Origin: Acidobacteriota bacterium
GTDB taxonomy: Bacteria > Acidobacteriota > HRBIN11
Direction of reading: 5' to 3'
DNA: 6,150 bases
Assembly: GCA_030550225.1 (NCBI GenBank)
Contig: JAUQPV010000162.1
Coordinates: 1 to 6,150 of the forward strand
In this document: in pieces, positions 4,873 through 6,150 of the stretch
How positions within the stretch are numbered: position 1 is the first letter of the stretch
How the letters are laid out: every line of letters begins with the position of its first letter
Notes under the pieces: generated by a model
Database searches by the model: none
The model's input: the letters and a program-made list of their open reading frames with translations, nothing else
Told to the model about the DNA's origin: nothing
Program-made: the position numbers and the translations under genes

Positions 4873-6150
4873 AGCGATGGACGGTGTTTTGGTTAACGGT
4901 CGCCGGGGTCGCCCTCGGGGCCTGGCCCTTGGGCGCCCAAGTCTACATCCCCTACTATGGGAAGAATCAGGTCCACTACGACCACTTCCGGTGGAAGGTT
5001 TACAAGACGGAGCACTTCGACATTTACTTTTATCCCGAAGCCGCCTATGCCCTACCGACCGTGGCGGGGATCGCCGAGTCGGCCTACCAGAAAATCTACC
5101 GCATCCTCCAGACGGCCCCGCCCTTCCGGATCCCCTTGATTTACTATCGCAACCAAGCCGAGTACGAGCAGATCAACTACCTCCAGGACGTCACCGGGAG
5201 CCTGGGCGTGGCGGAACCCGTCTACAACCGGATGGCCTTTCCTATCGACATGCCGCCGGACCTCCTCCAAGACGTCATCACCCATGAGCTGGCGCATATC
5301 TTCGAGTTCGCCATCATGTTCGGCCAGCTGGGCGGCCGGGCCATCAACCTGCGGGTCAGCCCGCCGGCCTGGGTCTGGGAGGGCTTCGCCGACTATGCGA
5401 CGGGCCGCCGGGACCCCTTTAACACGATGATCGTCCGGGACGCTGTCCTGACGGAGCGCCTCCCCTATGTGTCGGCCACGCGGGAGTTGGAGGTCCCGGC
5501 AGGAAGTGAGATCACGCTCCCCCAATACACCCTGGGGTCGTTCATCTGGGAGTTCATCCGGGACCGCTTCGGAGAGGCCGGTATCCGGCAGTTCTGGTTT
5601 CAGCTTCGCAAGATGGGCTTCCTCGGCGGGGCGGACCCCTTCCTGGCCGCCTTCGGTGTGACGGAACAGCGGTTCAACGAGCTGTTTGCTGACTACTTGC
5701 GGAACCGGTTCCGGGACTTCCTGGACCGAGAGCCGGCTTTTCAGTATCACCGGGTCTTCGAGCTTCCCTACCCGTACCGAAACATCATGACCTACGCCAT
5801 CTCGCCGGACGGCCGCTATGTCGCCGTCGGGACGGTCAATATCTATGATTACGACCTGGACATCCTGATTTTGGACCGTCGGGGCCACGTCGTCCGGAAC
5901 CTGACGCCGGGCTACACGACGGCCTTTCAGGACTTCCCGGCCGAGCTTCCGCCGGGTCGCTTCGACATGGCCCTTCGGAGCCTGACCTGGTCGCCGGACG
6001 GTCAGCGGGTCGCCTTTTTCGCTCGGACGGGGAAATACCAAAGCCTATTCGTGATGGACGTCCGCGGCCGGAAGCTTCAGGAGATTTACATTCCCCTGAA
6101 CAAGACGGCGTCCCCGGCCTTCCATCCTGACGGCCGCCACCTCAGTTTTA
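4869..6150 (+). CDS. Secreted HEXXH metalloprotease with C-terminal TolB/PD40-like beta-propeller (3' partial)
   Basis: The frame is open from 4869 to the window end, giving 427 complete codons and no stop. The N-terminus, MKRWTVFWLTVAGVALGAW followed by PLGAQ, is a signal peptide with likely cleavage after LGA. The catalytic domain has THELAH, with H139 and H143 as zinc ligands and E140 as the general base. WVWEGFADY supplies E171 as the likely third ligand, 28 residues after the second His, a gluzincin (peptidase MA clan) spacing. A helical part to about residue 295, including YTLGSFIWEFIRDRFGEAGI, fits peptidase-MA-like proteins. Propeller blades follow, marked by ISPDGRYVAVG (from 311), WSPDGQRVAFFA (from 374) and FHPDGRHLSF (from 418), as in TolB/PD40 repeats. 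More blades must lie beyond the window. The active-site residues are all present, so it is probably an active periplasmic or surface peptidase. The substrate is unknown. Its start overlaps the lipoprotein stop, tying it to that operon. Confidence 0.9.
   Translation, partial: MKRWTVFWLTVAGVALGAWPLGAQVYIPYYGKNQVHYDHFRWKVYKTEHFDIYFYPEAAYALPTVAGIAESAYQKIYRILQTAPPFRIPLIYYRNQAEYEQINYLQDVTGSLGVAEPVYNRMAFPIDMPPDLLQDVITHELAHIFEFAIMFGQLGGRAINLRVSPPAWVWEGFADYATGRRDPFNTMIVRDAVLTERLPYVSATRELEVPAGSEITLPQYTLGSFIWEFIRDRFGEAGIRQFWFQLRKMGFLGGADPFLAAFGVTEQRFNELFADYLRNRFRDFLDREPAFQYHRVFELPYPYRNIMTYAISPDGRYVAVGTVNIYDYDLDILILDRRGHVVRNLTPGYTTAFQDFPAELPPGRFDMALRSLTWSPDGQRVAFFARTGKYQSLFVMDVRGRKLQEIYIPLNKTASPAFHPDGRHLSF

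Noticed and set aside
5052..6041. Long minus-strand open frame of 329 codons
   Set aside because: It lies wholly opposite the metalloprotease frame, which has a signal peptide, HEXXH and propeller motifs. Its own translation shows no recognisable domain and reflects GC-rich codon bias.
1..6150. tRNA, rRNA, insertion sequence, phage or toxin-antitoxin genes
   Set aside because: None of their sequence marks were seen; the coding density and codon style are uniform across the window.

Overview
The window is a GC-rich bacterial segment (clearly above 60% G+C by eye, with third codon positions mostly G or C). It carries five genes, all on the + strand, and the first and last run off the ends. A secreted TPR protein, a putative lipoprotein and a secreted metalloprotease together suggest a diderm (Gram-negative-type) bacterium. 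The gene style reminds me of Acidobacteriota or related, possibly thermophilic, lineages, but nothing here fixes the taxon.

Layout. Positions 1-2385 hold the mismatch-repair ATPase MutS, lacking only its N-terminal ~110 residues. A 164-bp spacer follows, with a heptamer array inside an imperfect inverted repeat and then an octamer array placed directly before the next gene. Positions 2550-3437 encode a two-domain universal stress protein. A second spacer of 167 bp has the same plan: a G-rich heptamer array starting right after the stop codon, and an octamer array directly before the next start. Positions 3605-4051, 4078-4872 and 4869 to beyond 6150 form a tight operon. It encodes a small exported TPR protein, a probable lipoprotein with a possible CsgG/LpoB-like N-terminal core, and a large secreted HEXXH (gluzincin-type) metalloprotease whose C-terminal part is a TolB/PD40-like beta-propeller.

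How the genes work together. MutS and the stress protein are cytoplasmic and need not share a pathway with the rest. The last three genes each have an N-terminal export signal, are spaced by 26 bp and then by a 4-base ATGA overlap, and so probably act together in the cell envelope. A plausible but unproven picture is a protease/propeller module, an outer-membrane or periplasmic lipoprotein, and a TPR adaptor.

The most unusual features are the pair of related spacers with matching 7-bp and 8-bp repeat arrays and the three-gene envelope operon. I found no RNA genes, CRISPR, insertion sequence or phage signature.
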